Assembly: GCA_034436755.1 (NCBI GenBank)
Contig: DAOTVB010000216.1
Coordinates: forward strand, 1-64,000
From: CAKZQX01 sp034436755
GTDB taxonomy: Bacteria > Chloroflexota > Chloroflexia > Chloroflexales > Chloroflexaceae
Direction of reading: 5' to 3'
Length of the DNA: 64,000 nt
Both the position numbers and the translations under genes were made by a program. The notes below the pieces were generated by a model. It saw only the letters and a program-made list of their open reading frames with translations. It had not been told where the DNA came from and searched no databases. Position 1 is the first letter of the stretch, and the number at the start of each line of letters is the position of its first letter. Shown here in pieces: positions 49,513-58,508 of the stretch.

Positions 49513-49794
49513 CTATTTCATCGACTTGGTGACGATGTCCTGCAGATTGCTGGTGTAGCCCTGCCAGACTTGCAGCATCTCGTTCGTCAAGCGATGCTGG
49601 GTTTTGATCGCGTCTTCAACCGCCTGATCCGCCGAGTTACGCAGACTGCGGCTGTAGTTCCAGTTCTTGAGCACGACATCGAACGCCATATCAGTGCTTG
49701 CCACCATCAACTCGTTCCAGGCATTCATCGAGCGGGTTGCCATCTCCTGAGCATCCAGATACTGCTGGCGAACCTGTTCCTGAACGTCTACCAT
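49513..49794 (-). CDS. Small phasin-like helical protein
   Basis: The 93-residue protein starts MVDVQEQVRQQYLDAQEMATRS and is predicted all-helical and amphipathic, with NAWNELMVASTDMAFDVVLKNWNYSRSL and TNEMLQVWQGYTSNLQDIV segments. It has no cysteine or signal. Size, composition and location beside phaA/phaB fit a phasin-type PHA granule coat protein. Similarity to a named phasin family is not certain. AAAGGAG precedes its ATG. Confidence 0.55.
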   Translation of the reverse strand: MVDVQEQVRQQYLDAQEMATRSMNAWNELMVASTDMAFDVVLKNWNYSRSLRNSADQAVEDAIKTQHRLTNEMLQVWQGYTSNLQDIVTKSMK

Positions 49795-49923
49795 GGGAGA
49801 ACTCCTTTCGCGTCTCTAAGACCTGGTACTCCTTGGGGAGAGTATCGCCGGTAGAGCGTGCGACGCATCGCATTATGCGTTATACTTATAGTTACACATG
49901 ATTGTTTTATAATCATTGGCATT

Positions 49924-52900
49924 ATGGTAGCCACACGAGTTACAGATGAGTTCAGGCAGCAAGCCGGTGCGCTCCTCCGGCAGGGGGTATTGATGACCCG
50001 GTTAACGCCGCCCCCACAGCAGACACGCCTGCTTTCCCGGCAGCGGATGACGACGCTGCTGTCTGCCTGTGCCGATTATCCGCTCACGCTGCTGATTGCA
50101 CCGGCGGGAAGTGGGAAGACTACGGCTCTGGCGGGGTTTGCCGCGCACGGTGGCTGGCCGATGGCCTGGTGTCGTATGGTTGCCGATGATAATCCCGTCT
50201 CGCTGGTGCGCCACCTGACTGCGGCGTTTGGCACGGTTGTGCCGGTGCGCGAGGAGTTGATTTATGCCGCGCTGGATCAGGCAGCGGCGGAGCCGGCCAG
50301 TGCTGCGGCGGTGCAGGCGGCGCTGGATACGCTGGTCAATGAACTGGTGGTTCATCTCAATGATGATACGTTTCTGGTTCTGGATGACTACTACCTGGCC
50401 GATCAGCATCCCGAACTGCGTGCAGTTATCGAGCGGTTGATTGCGGTTCAGCCGGCGCAGTTGCATCTGCTGCTGTCGAGCCGGTATGAACCGATCCTGC
50501 GGGTGCTGGCAACCGTCCGGGCGCGGGGTGAGGTGTGTCAACTGGGGCAGGCGGACCTGGCGTTTACGGTGGAAGACTCGCAAGCATTGTTTGCCCTCTA
50601 TGACCGGCTGCCCCCCACGGATATGGCCGAGTTGACGGCGACCTGTCGTGGCTGGCCGCTGGCTTTGCAGGCACTCGCTGCCGATCAGTCGGTCCTGCAG
50701 GAGGCGGTCGAAGAAAGTGAAGCTGCGGGTGAGGAGTATACACCGGCGGCGATTGCGCATACCCGGAGCAGGGTACCCACAGATGGTTTTGCGCATACGG
50801 ATGTGATGTATGTGCGCGGTGTGCAGCGTCTGATACCGCTTCTCGATGAGTATTTGAGCCAGCAGGTGTTTGATGCACAGTCTCCCGACCTGCAGTTGTT
50901 TTTGCTCTTAACCTCCCGCTTACGCTGGCTTGAGGCGGGCCTCTGTGCGGCGCTGCCCCAACTGGCCGATTTTCCGGCGCTTCAGGGTGAGGTCGAGCGC
51001 CGTTGTCTCTTCCTGGAATTAACGCAGCGGGGACAGATTGCTTACCAGCCGTTGTTCAAGGCGTTTCTGGAGCGGCAATCGGTGCAGCGGCTTAAGCCGG
51101 ATGATCTGCGTGCATTGCATTTTAGTGCCGCCGATTACTATCAGAAGCAGGCGGATCGCGAGGGGATGATTTATCATTTCCTCGCGATTGGTGCGGAGGA
51201 GCGCGCGGCCGATGTGCTGGCGGACGTTGCGCGTGATTGGCTCAATCAGGGGCGGGCGGCGGCATTGCTGGCCTGGCTTGAGCGGCTCCCGGAGGAGCAG
51301 CGCCGGCGCCCGGTGCTGCTTGAGGTGCTGGCGAGTGCCAGCCATCGCCTGGGCTATTTTGAGCAGGCGCTCCGCATGTATCAGCAGGCGGAGCAGGCGT
51401 TCCAGGAGCAGGGTGATCAGGCCGGCCAGATCCGGATGCTGCGTGGTCGAGCGGAGGTCTATCTGGACACGGTACAGCCTGCGCCGGCAGTAACGCTGCT
51501 CAAGCAGGTGCTCAAACTGCTGCCCACGGGCAGTTATGCCGAGCGCGCGGAGATTCTCCGGCTGCAGGCAGAAAACTGGGCGAATCGTGGCCGGGCGGAT
51601 GTGGCGCTCAAACTGGTAACCAGTGCCGATCGCCTGGCCCGGCAGGAGCAGGGTGTGTCGGAGGAAGCCGGCACCGAGTCCTCCTTCCCGGCCTCCCCAG
51701 ACCCGCGGGTGTCGGTGCCCAGTCCGGCAACCTCAATTTCCCCCCGGTTGCTGCTGCGCAGTGGTCGCCTGAATGAGTCGCGGCAACTGCTCGAGAGCCT
51801 GCTTGGATTGGAACCGCAGGATCTGCCGGATCAGCGTGTCACGACGTTTGTTGCCCATCGTGAGCCGCTGCTGTTGCTGGCGTTGATCTATGCGATGCTG
51901 GGCAACGGCCCGCGTGCGCTGGCGATGGCACGGCGCGGCCTGCTGGAGTCGCAGCAGAGCGCCTCGCCTCTGACCGAGGCGATTGCACATATGCGCACGG
52001 CGCATGCCTATCAGGTGATCGCCCCGCTGGATATGGCGGCCGCCGGCCAGCACTACCGGGAGGCGCTGGCGCTGGCGCAGACGACCGGGGTGACCCGGGC
52101 CAAAGCTGAAATTTACCTGGGGTTGACCCTGCTGCAGGGCCATAGTGGTGATCTTGGCGCGGCCGAGGTTGCGGCGCGTGAGGGCTTGCATATGGCGGAA
52201 ACCGCTGGTGATGAGTGGACAGCAGCGCTGATCTGGCTGGCGCTCGGTGGTGCGGCAGCTTCCATGAATGACCGGCAGTCCCTCGGCTGGCTGGAGCAGG
52301 CGCAACAGCGGTTTACGCGGGGTGGTGATAGCTACGGTCAGGCAGTTGTGATGCTCTGGCGCGCGCTGTGGCATCTGCACGCGGGTGAAGATGAACCGGC
52401 GACCCGGCAGGTGAGCGATCTGCTCCAGATGGTCAAACGGCATAGCTATGTCGGGTTGCTGATCGCGCTAACGCTGTTTGGGCCCCGGGATATGGCGATG
52501 CTGGTGCCGCTGCTCCTCCGCGCGCGTACGCTGAAGGAGCATAGCGATTTTGCGCAGCAGTTGCTACGCCAGGCGTTTCCCTCGATTGCCGGCGATGAAG
52601 CAGTTGATGACTACCATCCGGGGTACACCCTGCGTGTGCAGATGCTGGGGAATTTCCGCGTCTGGCGGGGGCGGCACGAAATTCAGGCCCGCGAGTGGCA
52701 GCGGGAGAAGGCCCGGCAGCTCTTCCAACTGCTGCTGACCTACCGTGGTCGCTGGTTGCAGCGGGAGCAGATCTGTGCCTGGCTCTGGCCGGATAGCGAC
52801 CTTGATGCAGCCGAACGGCAGTTTAAGGTGACGCTGAATGCGTTGAATGCGGCCCTGGAGCCGCTGCGCCCGCCCCGGACTGCGCCCTTCTTCATTCGTC

Positions 52901-53388
52901 GGCAGGGGCTGGCCTACAGCTTCGCACCCTCCTACGGCTGCTGGATCGATGTCGATGAGTTTGAACTGCGGACGGCGGGTATTCTCCAGACCGATATGGA
53001 GTTTGCGGTGCGCAATAGCCAGATCGCTGTTCAGATTTACCGGGGAGATTATCTGGCCGAGTCGCTGTATGATCCCTGGACGCTGGAGGAGCGTGAGCGA
53101 TTGCTGGCACGCTTTCTGGCTACGGCGACAACGCTTGCGAGTAGCCTGGTCGATATGGGCGATACGGAGCAGGCGGTGCATATGTGCGAACTGGTGCTGA
53201 AGCGCGACCGCTGCTATGAAGAGGCCTACCAGGTGTTGATGCGCGCCTATGCGCGGGGCGGGAGTCGTTCCCAGTCAATGCGCAGCTATGCGCGTTGTGT
53301 GCAGGCACTTAACGATGATCTGGGGATCGAACCGCTACCGGAGACAACCAACCTGTTTGAGCAGGTGAAACGTAACGAAAAGATCTAG
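49924..53388 (+). CDS. Large MalT/SARP-type transcriptional regulator (ATPase - TPR - BTAD)
   Basis: The ATG at 49924 is chosen; an alternative at 49993 (MTRLTPPPQQTRLLSRQR) has a better purine-rich site. The protein has about 1154 residues. An N-terminal STAND-type ATPase has the P-loop APAGSGKTT (about 59-67) and a Walker B FLVLDDYYLAD. A long TPR-like helical region (about 390-880) follows. Then comes a SARP-type winged helix (VQMLGNFRVWRGRHEIQARE, REKARQLFQLLLTYRGRWLQ) and a bacterial transcriptional activation domain to the end. It is inferred to integrate a signal with ATP and activate genes by DNA binding. Location next to phasin and phaA/B suggests, but does not prove, PHA control. 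Confidence 0.82.
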   Translation: MVATRVTDEFRQQAGALLRQGVLMTRLTPPPQQTRLLSRQRMTTLLSACADYPLTLLIAPAGSGKTTALAGFAAHGGWPMAWCRMVADDNPVSLVRHLTAAFGTVVPVREELIYAALDQAAAEPASAAAVQAALDTLVNELVVHLNDDTFLVLDDYYLADQHPELRAVIERLIAVQPAQLHLLLSSRYEPILRVLATVRARGEVCQLGQADLAFTVEDSQALFALYDRLPPTDMAELTATCRGWPLALQALAADQSVLQEAVEESEAAGEEYTPAAIAHTRSRVPTDGFAHTDVMYVRGVQRLIPLLDEYLSQQVFDAQSPDLQLFLLLTSRLRWLEAGLCAALPQLADFPALQGEVERRCLFLELTQRGQIAYQPLFKAFLERQSVQRLKPDDLRALHFSAADYYQKQADREGMIYHFLAIGAEERAADVLADVARDWLNQGRAAALLAWLERLPEEQRRRPVLLEVLASASHRLGYFEQALRMYQQAEQAFQEQGDQAGQIRMLRGRAEVYLDTVQPAPAVTLLKQVLKLLPTGSYAERAEILRLQAENWANRGRADVALKLVTSADRLARQEQGVSEEAGTESSFPASPDPRVSVPSPATSISPRLLLRSGRLNESRQLLESLLGLEPQDLPDQRVTTFVAHREPLLLLALIYAMLGNGPRALAMARRGLLESQQSASPLTEAIAHMRTAHAYQVIAPLDMAAAGQHYREALALAQTTGVTRAKAEIYLGLTLLQGHSGDLGAAEVAAREGLHMAETAGDEWTAALIWLALGGAAASMNDRQSLGWLEQAQQRFTRGGDSYGQAVVMLWRALWHLHAGEDEPATRQVSDLLQMVKRHSYVGLLIALTLFGPRDMAMLVPLLLRARTLKEHSDFAQQLLRQAFPSIAGDEAVDDYHPGYTLRVQMLGNFRVWRGRHEIQAREWQREKARQLFQLLLTYRGRWLQREQICAWLWPDSDLDAAERQFKVTLNALNAALEPLRPPRTAPFFIRRQGLAYSFAPSYGCWIDVDEFELRTAGILQTDMEFAVRNSQIAVQIYRGDYLAESLYDPWTLEERERLLARFLATATTLASSLVDMGDTEQAVHMCELVLKRDRCYEEAYQVLMRAYARGGSRSQSMRSYARCVQALNDDLGIEPLPETTNLFEQVKRNEKI

Positions 53389-54038
53389 CGCTGCTCGCTC
53401 GTGATGATCCCCATTCGCAGGTCACGCAGCGTCACCTCAAAGCTGCGCCGGCTCCCGTTGAGCAGATGCTCGACCAGCACCTCGGCAGCCGCTGCAACCA
53501 CCAGCAGCGCCAGTGGGCGTGTCAGGGGATAGTCGCAGGCATCCTCGCCCGGATTTCCCGTATCGTTCGTGACATACGCCGCATCCCACAAACCGCAGCC
53601 ATAATCCCCCGCGCTGCCCAGCGCAATATGCAGGCAGGGAATGCCCAACTCGGCGGCGGTGGTGGTGACGGCATGCCGGGCAGCCAGATTGTCAAACGCA
53701 TCCACCACGACGCGGCTCCCGTTGAGCAGTGTTGCCGCGTTTGCCGGGGTCAGTTCGGTATGCTGCGGCTCCACCCGCGCCCCCACCGCCCGGTAGAGCG
53801 CGTTGGCCAGTATCCGTGCCTTGGGTGTGCCCACATCCTGCTGCGTCCAGGGTTGCGTCGAGAGGTTATGCGCCTCGATCCGGTCACGGTCAATGACACG
53901 CAAGCGATTCAGTCCCATACGGGCCAGCGTTTCGGCCAGGTTCGCTCCCAGGGCTCCCGCCCCGCAGATCGTCACCAGTTGGTCGGCGGCGGGGTGCAAG
54001 TCGCGGTAGATAGTCTCGTGGAGGAAGAAGGTTGTCAT
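53385..54038 (-). CDS. ThiF/MoeB-family E1-like adenylating protein
   Basis: The ATG at 54038 (MTTFFLHETIYRDLHPAADQ) is preferred to the longer frame. The 217-residue protein has the nucleotide-binding ICGAGALGANLAETLARMGL, then VIDRDRIEAHNLSTQPW and VDAFDNLAARHAV, as in ThiF, MoeB and HesA. The C-x-x-C zinc pair of MoeB/ThiF is missing (the only cysteines are isolated), so the activity may differ. Its stop codon overlaps the stop of the giant regulator gene by 4 bp, in a tail-to-tail arrangement. No ubiquitin-like partner gene is adjacent. Confidence 0.8.
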   Translation of the reverse strand: MTTFFLHETIYRDLHPAADQLVTICGAGALGANLAETLARMGLNRLRVIDRDRIEAHNLSTQPWTQQDVGTPKARILANALYRAVGARVEPQHTELTPANAATLLNGSRVVVDAFDNLAARHAVTTTAAELGIPCLHIALGSAGDYGCGLWDAAYVTNDTGNPGEDACDYPLTRPLALLVVAAAAEVLVEHLLNGSRRSFEVTLRDLRMGIITSEQR

Positions 54039-54070
54039 AGCTGTTCCATTGATAATTGTTGTGTGGGCCA

Positions 54071-54116
54071 GGACAGAGGACGCAACGATCAACACTGATC
54101 GTTGCGTCCTCTGTCC
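54071..54116. terminator. Perfect 21-bp hairpin between ThiF-like and metallopeptidase genes
   Basis: The arms 54071-54091 and 54096-54116 are exact complements around ACAC. The ends are GGACAGAGGACGCAACGATC-type on the left and its mirror on the right. It can act on either strand; no long U-run is present. Confidence 0.6.
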
Positions 54117-54136
54117 TTTGTCCTCGGTCGGTTAGG

Positions 54137-55174
54137 TTACGGATTGTTCTGCAGCCACTCGATCCACTCGGCTTCCAGTTGCGGCAGTGTTTTACCATAG
54201 ACGCCCTGGTAGTTGGCCGAGCCGGCCGGCCGGCCGCGTGAGTCACGGTAAACCCGATTGAACTGCTCGCGCCCGTAGGTCAGCAGCAGATACTCGACAA
54301 ATGAGCCCCACTGATCATAAATGTTGACCCGCGTTCCGGTGCGACAGTCGGCAACCAGATCGGTTGTCAGCGAGAGCAGCGTACCGTCGGCTAGCGCCTG
54401 CCGCGAGTTGACGTGGTAGAGCGGTTGCCCGTTAGCGGCCAGGAAGTAGGGACTGCTCCCCCAGACGGCCATGCCCTCCAGCAAAATCACATCCGAATCA
54501 AGATGGTCCGGGACACCGTAGTAGTCGTGCTGCAACTGGTGGATAAACTCGTGCGCCAGAATTGCCAGCACGCGGTTCGGGTCGGCATCCGGTTCGTAAT
54601 ACATACGAATGGTCCGCTGGTTAGACAGGGTCAGTCCACGGATGGCACACGGCCCGGTCTGGGGTGGCTCAAAGCTGATGGAGATTCGCCCGTTTAACCA
54701 GGAACCGAGCATCTTACTACCGCTGAGAATCGCCTCTTCCGCCGGGATTCCCAGCGCCCGAATGGTTTCCGGGTTGAGTCCGCCGCGGCTGTAGTAGAAA
54801 TCGACACTGTAGGTGCGCATAACCATCTCGCCGCGCAGAACCGGCGCGGGTTCGCCCTCGAGCAGCGGTGGCTCGGCCGGGGGTTCCGGGGTGGGCGGCG
54901 CGGTTGGTTCGGGTACCGGCGTGGGTGGCAGGGCGCGGGCGGTAGCGGTTGCCGGGGCGATGGTGGGACCAATTTTCCAGGCTGATGGGGCGGTTGGTGT
55001 TGGCGCGGCCTCCTGCGACACGTCCATCGCCGTTGTATCCTGATGGACAGGGATAACCGCCGGGTCACGATAGGCCTGTAGTTCGGGGGCCTCCTGCGTG
55101 GTGGCAGAGCCGGCGGTTGCCTGGCCGCATCCGCTCACCAGCGCCATGAATAAGAGGATCATCAGAAAGCGCAT
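54137..55174 (-). CDS. Lipoprotein with gluzincin-type metallopeptidase motif (peptidase MA-like)
   Basis: The ATG at 55174 follows AAAGGA. The 345-residue protein has a lipoprotein signal (MRFLMILLFMALVSGCGQ, lipobox Cys16). A roughly 70-residue Pro/Thr/Ala linker follows, then a domain with HEFIHQLQHDYYG, an HExxH zinc motif, plus GMAVWGSSPYFLA and RVYRDSRGRPA near the end. This matches the peptidase-MA-like layout. It should be anchored on the outer face of the membrane. The substrate is unknown. Confidence 0.75.
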   Translation of the reverse strand: MRFLMILLFMALVSGCGQATAGSATTQEAPELQAYRDPAVIPVHQDTTAMDVSQEAAPTPTAPSAWKIGPTIAPATATARALPPTPVPEPTAPPTPEPPAEPPLLEGEPAPVLRGEMVMRTYSVDFYYSRGGLNPETIRALGIPAEEAILSGSKMLGSWLNGRISISFEPPQTGPCAIRGLTLSNQRTIRMYYEPDADPNRVLAILAHEFIHQLQHDYYGVPDHLDSDVILLEGMAVWGSSPYFLAANGQPLYHVNSRQALADGTLLSLTTDLVADCRTGTRVNIYDQWGSFVEYLLLTYGREQFNRVYRDSRGRPAGSANYQGVYGKTLPQLEAEWIEWLQNNP

Positions 55175-55343
55175 GGACAATCCTTTCCTGAATGACCGGG
55201 TGCTTTTGGGTCTGCGCTAAGTGTACCGCAAAGCGGCCAAAATGCAAAGGTGCGTGAGCTAGAGCGCGGCCGCGCGCCGTTCCGCCGGCGTTGCGACCGG
55301 CAGTTGGACCGTGTCCAGGAGACGGCGTACGATTGCCGCGAAT

Positions 55344-55373
55344 CTGGCAATTCCACGCAATATCCTTTATAAT
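55344..55373 (+). promoter_or_regulatory. Promoter of the large membrane protein gene
   Basis: CTGGCA (55344-55349) and a perfect TATAAT (55368-55373) are 18 bp apart, about 100 bp before the chosen start at 55477. Confidence 0.5.
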
Positions 55374-55476
55374 GCGCCGCACTGATATCCCTGGAGAAGT
55401 CTGGTTTGTAGAGGATAAGCACGATCGGGCACAGACGCACGCGTGCGCTGTTTGCGCCCGGTCACAGCATATCATT

Positions 55477-57468
55477 ATGGCAACAACTGATGCACAATCC
55501 CGCCGCCGTTGGGGCGGCCCGGCGGCGCAGACCGCCGCTACCGGAGCAAGTCGAACCCGCAGCCGGGCGCTTGTACTGAGCCAGGGCGAATGGCTGCGCA
55601 GTCTGTTCGTTTTTGTCGTCGCCGGCATCCTGCTACTCGCCGCCGATATCACCGCACTCTGGCTGCATCCCGGCACCTACACCGTCGATATTGGTAACTA
55701 CCGCGATTTTCTCTTTCTCAAAGATGCGCATAAGCAGGAAGAGGAGTTTGGCGAAACCTACCGCTGGACGCGCGCCAACAGCATGCTCTGGCTGACGCAG
55801 GTTGATGTTGGACCGCATGCGCTACTAACCCTCGACCTGGGGGGACGTCCCCAACCGGGGGAAACGCAACTCACCTTCAACGGGCAACCCTGGGTGGAGC
55901 TTACCGCCCGCAGTGATGCACGCCACTACACGTTGCTGCTGCCACCGGACGCCTCGGGCGATCTGGAGATTGGCCTGGCAAGCCCTACTTTCAACACCGA
56001 AATTGATCCGCGTAACCTGGGCATAAAGATCGACAGCTTTGCCCTGACGGTTCCCGCCACCGGCCCGCCATGGCCCACCGCCATGCACTACCTTTCTCAA
56101 CTCGGCATAATTCTGGCGGCGCAGTTGATCGCTATCCGGTTGGGCTGGCGCTGGCGGATACAGGCCCTACTGGCCGGGCTGCTGGTTGTGGCGCTGGCGG
56201 CGATCCTCGGTGGGATGCTGCTGCTGGCCTCGCTCTACCTGCAGCGGCTGGCGATCATTGGTGGTGTGCTGGCGCTGCTGACCTGGGCGCTCCTGCCCAT
56301 CGCCGAACGCCATCTGACCTGGATGGGCGGCATCCGCGAGGTGCGGCTGCTCTGGGCAATTATGCTGCTGGTCTGTATGCTGCGCTTCGTCGGGGTGTTT
56401 TATCCCACCTTTGGCGCGCAAGATCTGGGGCGGAATATCAACCGGCTGTTGATGTCGATCCGGGGCAACCTGGTGATCATTGCCTGGTCGGGGGAGTTTG
56501 CCGATGGCGACACGATCTACCCGCCCGGCCCCTACCTGGCAATCATGCCCGGTCTGACCCTGACCGATGATTATGGCGCGCTGATGCAGGGCTCGCTGGC
56601 GCTGCTGGATGGCTCAACCGCATTTATGGTGGCGCTGCTGGCCTGGCGGCTGGGCGGCAACCGCGAGACGGCCCGCCTGGCGATGCTGCTCTACGCCAGC
56701 AATATTGCCGTCTTCGGCGCGATGACCTATGGTTTCTCGGCGCAGATCTTTGGGCAGTGGTTTACCGCGCCGCTGGCCCTCCTGCTGCTGGCCCCGAATG
56801 GTCTGGCGCGTCCGCGCACCTGGGCGCTGGCCCTGACGCTGCTCCTGATCGCGGTGCTCTCGCATATTGGCGTTGCGATCCTGGGCGTCACCTGGATCAG
56901 TGCGATCCTGGGGCTGATGTTCCTCGCCGGGCAGCGGCACCGGGGTTTCTGGTGGGGCGTCGGGCTCTTCGGTGCGAGCCTGTTGCTGGCATTTAGCCTG
57001 CTCTACATCCATATTTTTGAGACAACCGTGACGCATCTGGCTCAAGTTGCGCAGGAACGCGGGCAGACCAACTTTCAACTGCGGGGGAACACGCCGCTGC
57101 TCTGGAAGGGGCTGCGCCTGGCCTACAGCGTTGCCGGGTTGCTGCTGCTGCCGCTGGGGCTGGCGCTGATCTTCCGGGCGCGGCCGGATCTGGAGCGGCT
57201 GCTGGTGCCGCTGGCCTGGGTGTTGACGACGCTGCTCTTCTTTCTGGTGGATCTGGCGACGGCGTTGCAGGTGCGCTACTTCTACTACTCGCTGCCGCTG
57301 GCGTCCGTAGCGATTGCCATGGTCCCCGGATACCTGGCCGAGCGGGGGCGCTGGGGGCGGCCGGTGGCCTGGGCGCTGGTGCTGGCGATTGCCATCCCGA
57401 ATATTCTGCTCTGGTACAGCGCCACCTTCGCGGATGGGAAGATCTCCATGACGCCGCTGACACATTAG
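55477..57468 (+). CDS. Large multi-spanning membrane protein (glycosyltransferase-like)
   Basis: The ATG at 55477 is chosen because the promoter -10 box lies inside the longer open frame. The 663-residue protein has one span near 47-67, a beta-rich extracytoplasmic domain of about 150 residues and then 12 or so spans. Between spans lies an acidic loop, GEFADGDTIYPPGPYLAIMPG, which resembles the first-loop motif of dolichyl-phosphate-mannose-type transferases. No sure family is recognised. Context gives no substrate; it stands alone, flanked by a hairpin. Confidence 0.6.
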   Translation: MATTDAQSRRRWGGPAAQTAATGASRTRSRALVLSQGEWLRSLFVFVVAGILLLAADITALWLHPGTYTVDIGNYRDFLFLKDAHKQEEEFGETYRWTRANSMLWLTQVDVGPHALLTLDLGGRPQPGETQLTFNGQPWVELTARSDARHYTLLLPPDASGDLEIGLASPTFNTEIDPRNLGIKIDSFALTVPATGPPWPTAMHYLSQLGIILAAQLIAIRLGWRWRIQALLAGLLVVALAAILGGMLLLASLYLQRLAIIGGVLALLTWALLPIAERHLTWMGGIREVRLLWAIMLLVCMLRFVGVFYPTFGAQDLGRNINRLLMSIRGNLVIIAWSGEFADGDTIYPPGPYLAIMPGLTLTDDYGALMQGSLALLDGSTAFMVALLAWRLGGNRETARLAMLLYASNIAVFGAMTYGFSAQIFGQWFTAPLALLLLAPNGLARPRTWALALTLLLIAVLSHIGVAILGVTWISAILGLMFLAGQRHRGFWWGVGLFGASLLLAFSLLYIHIFETTVTHLAQVAQERGQTNFQLRGNTPLLWKGLRLAYSVAGLLLLPLGLALIFRARPDLERLLVPLAWVLTTLLFFLVDLATALQVRYFYYSLPLASVAIAMVPGYLAERGRWGRPVAWALVLAIAIPNILLWYSATFADGKISMTPLTH

Positions 57469-57479
57469 CGAATATTGAA

Positions 57480-57502
57480 GGGCGGCAGCCATGCTGCCGC
57501 CC
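57480..57502 (+). terminator. Hairpin after the membrane protein gene
   Basis: GGGCGGCAGC and GCTGCCGCCC form a perfect 10-bp stem around CAT, 12 bp after the stop. There is no U-run. Confidence 0.55.
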
Positions 57503-57711
57503 TGGGGTGGAGTTCCTGCCGTTACGCTTCTCGCGTGACGGCAGGGATGTTAAGGGATGTCCTGCGAGAAGCGTGGCCTACGACGACTGCCGCCTCCAGG
57601 CGGTTCCTGTCCAATCCCACCGCTTGAAGGTGGCACTACCGAATTACCGAATGAAGCAAACTGTCACGTGCATTTGAACGATGCCGTAACGTTGAGCCGC
57701 CACCAGCGCTG
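57503..57711. other. Hairpin-rich gap before bioY
   Basis: It contains CCTGCCGT/ACGGCAGG (57515-57545), CCGCCT/AGGCGG (57590-57603) and CCACC/GGTGG (57617-57633). These clustered small hairpins recall ends of IS200/IS605-type elements, but no transposase remnant is visible. Confidence 0.35.
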
Positions 57712-58326
57712 CTATCCGCGCTTCTTCTCCGAACCGAGCAACTTCCAGGCACCGGGCAGCACGCCGGCAGCCACGGCAATCTTGATGACCGCGCCCAGCA
57801 GGAAGGGCAGCACACCCAGCACTACCGCTTCTTGCAGACTATCAACAAACCCGGCAAGCCAGATCACACCGGGGATATAGATCAACACCGTGCCAATGAC
57901 CATTGATAGCACGGTCGTCGATACCTTGCGGTCCCAGCCGCGCTCGGCCAGCCAGCCGGTCAGCGCTGCCGCCAGCACAAACCCGAAGATATAGCCCGCC
58001 GTTGAGCCATACAGCACCTGAACGCCCGAGTTTCCGTCTGCGAAGAAGGGCAGGCCGATTGCGCCCTGCGCCACATACAGCAGCAGCGCCAGCGTTCCCA
58101 TCCGCGTCCCCAGCAGACTGCCGACCAGCAGCACGCCCAGCGTCTGCCCGGTGATCGGCACGGGCGTAAAGCCGAGCGGAATGCTAATCTGCGCCAGTAG
58201 CGCAACAAACCAGCTTCCCAGAACGGTGAGCATAAGATTGTAAACCCACGCATTTTCGAGAATACCCTGGCGCGGCACGATGCGCTGGGCCAGCGTTTGC
58301 GATGTGGGGGTACCGGCGATTGCCAT
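57712..58326 (-). CDS. bioY: BioY-family biotin transporter S component (copy 1)
   Basis: BioY captures biotin in the membrane and works alone or with an ECF energising module. The 204-residue protein has six spans and family motifs: GFTPVPITGQTLGVLLVGSLLGTRMG, GAIGLPFFADGNSGVQVLYG, and LGVLPFLLGAVIKIAVAAGVLPG. AGGAGG precedes the ATG. It is paralogous to the gene at 60473-61090. No ECF ATPase gene is in the window. Confidence 0.93.
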   Translation of the reverse strand: MAIAGTPTSQTLAQRIVPRQGILENAWVYNLMLTVLGSWFVALLAQISIPLGFTPVPITGQTLGVLLVGSLLGTRMGTLALLLYVAQGAIGLPFFADGNSGVQVLYGSTAGYIFGFVLAAALTGWLAERGWDRKVSTTVLSMVIGTVLIYIPGVIWLAGFVDSLQEAVVLGVLPFLLGAVIKIAVAAGVLPGAWKLLGSEKKRG

Positions 58327-58372
58327 ACAGTTGACCTCCTGACACTATTCACTTTCACTTCCGCGATGGAGC

Positions 58373-58390
58373 CTATTATACCAGCAAAAT
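58373..58390 (-). promoter_or_regulatory. Shared bioY promoter element, copy 1
   Basis: CTATTATACCAGCAAAAT on the plus strand is a minus-strand TATAAT -10 preceded by ATTTTGCTGG. The identical arrangement, with one base different, lies at 61136-61153 upstream of the second bioY. Both are 46-47 bp from the start codon. Confidence 0.65.
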
Positions 58391-58429
58391 GAAAGAAGCC
58401 TGTGGCGTAACTGTTTGTGGGTAGGCGCG

Positions 58430-58508
58430 TTACGCGGTTCGCCCTGCTGCCGGGGGCGAGTCGGGCCTACATCTGGTCAAACGTCCCGTTTCATCGCCTA
58501 CCGCATAA
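58430..58508. repeat. Hairpin-repeat family copy G (79-bp deletion derivative)
   Basis: The outer ends are TTACGCGGT (58430-58438) and ACCGCATAA (58500-58508). Inside is only TCGCCCTGCTGCCGGGGGCG, a fused remnant of the inner arms. The core is absent. Confidence 0.7.

Noticed and set aside
57503..57711. Remnant of an IS200/IS605 element
   Set aside because: Only small hairpins are visible; no transposase codons or repeated end could be identified.
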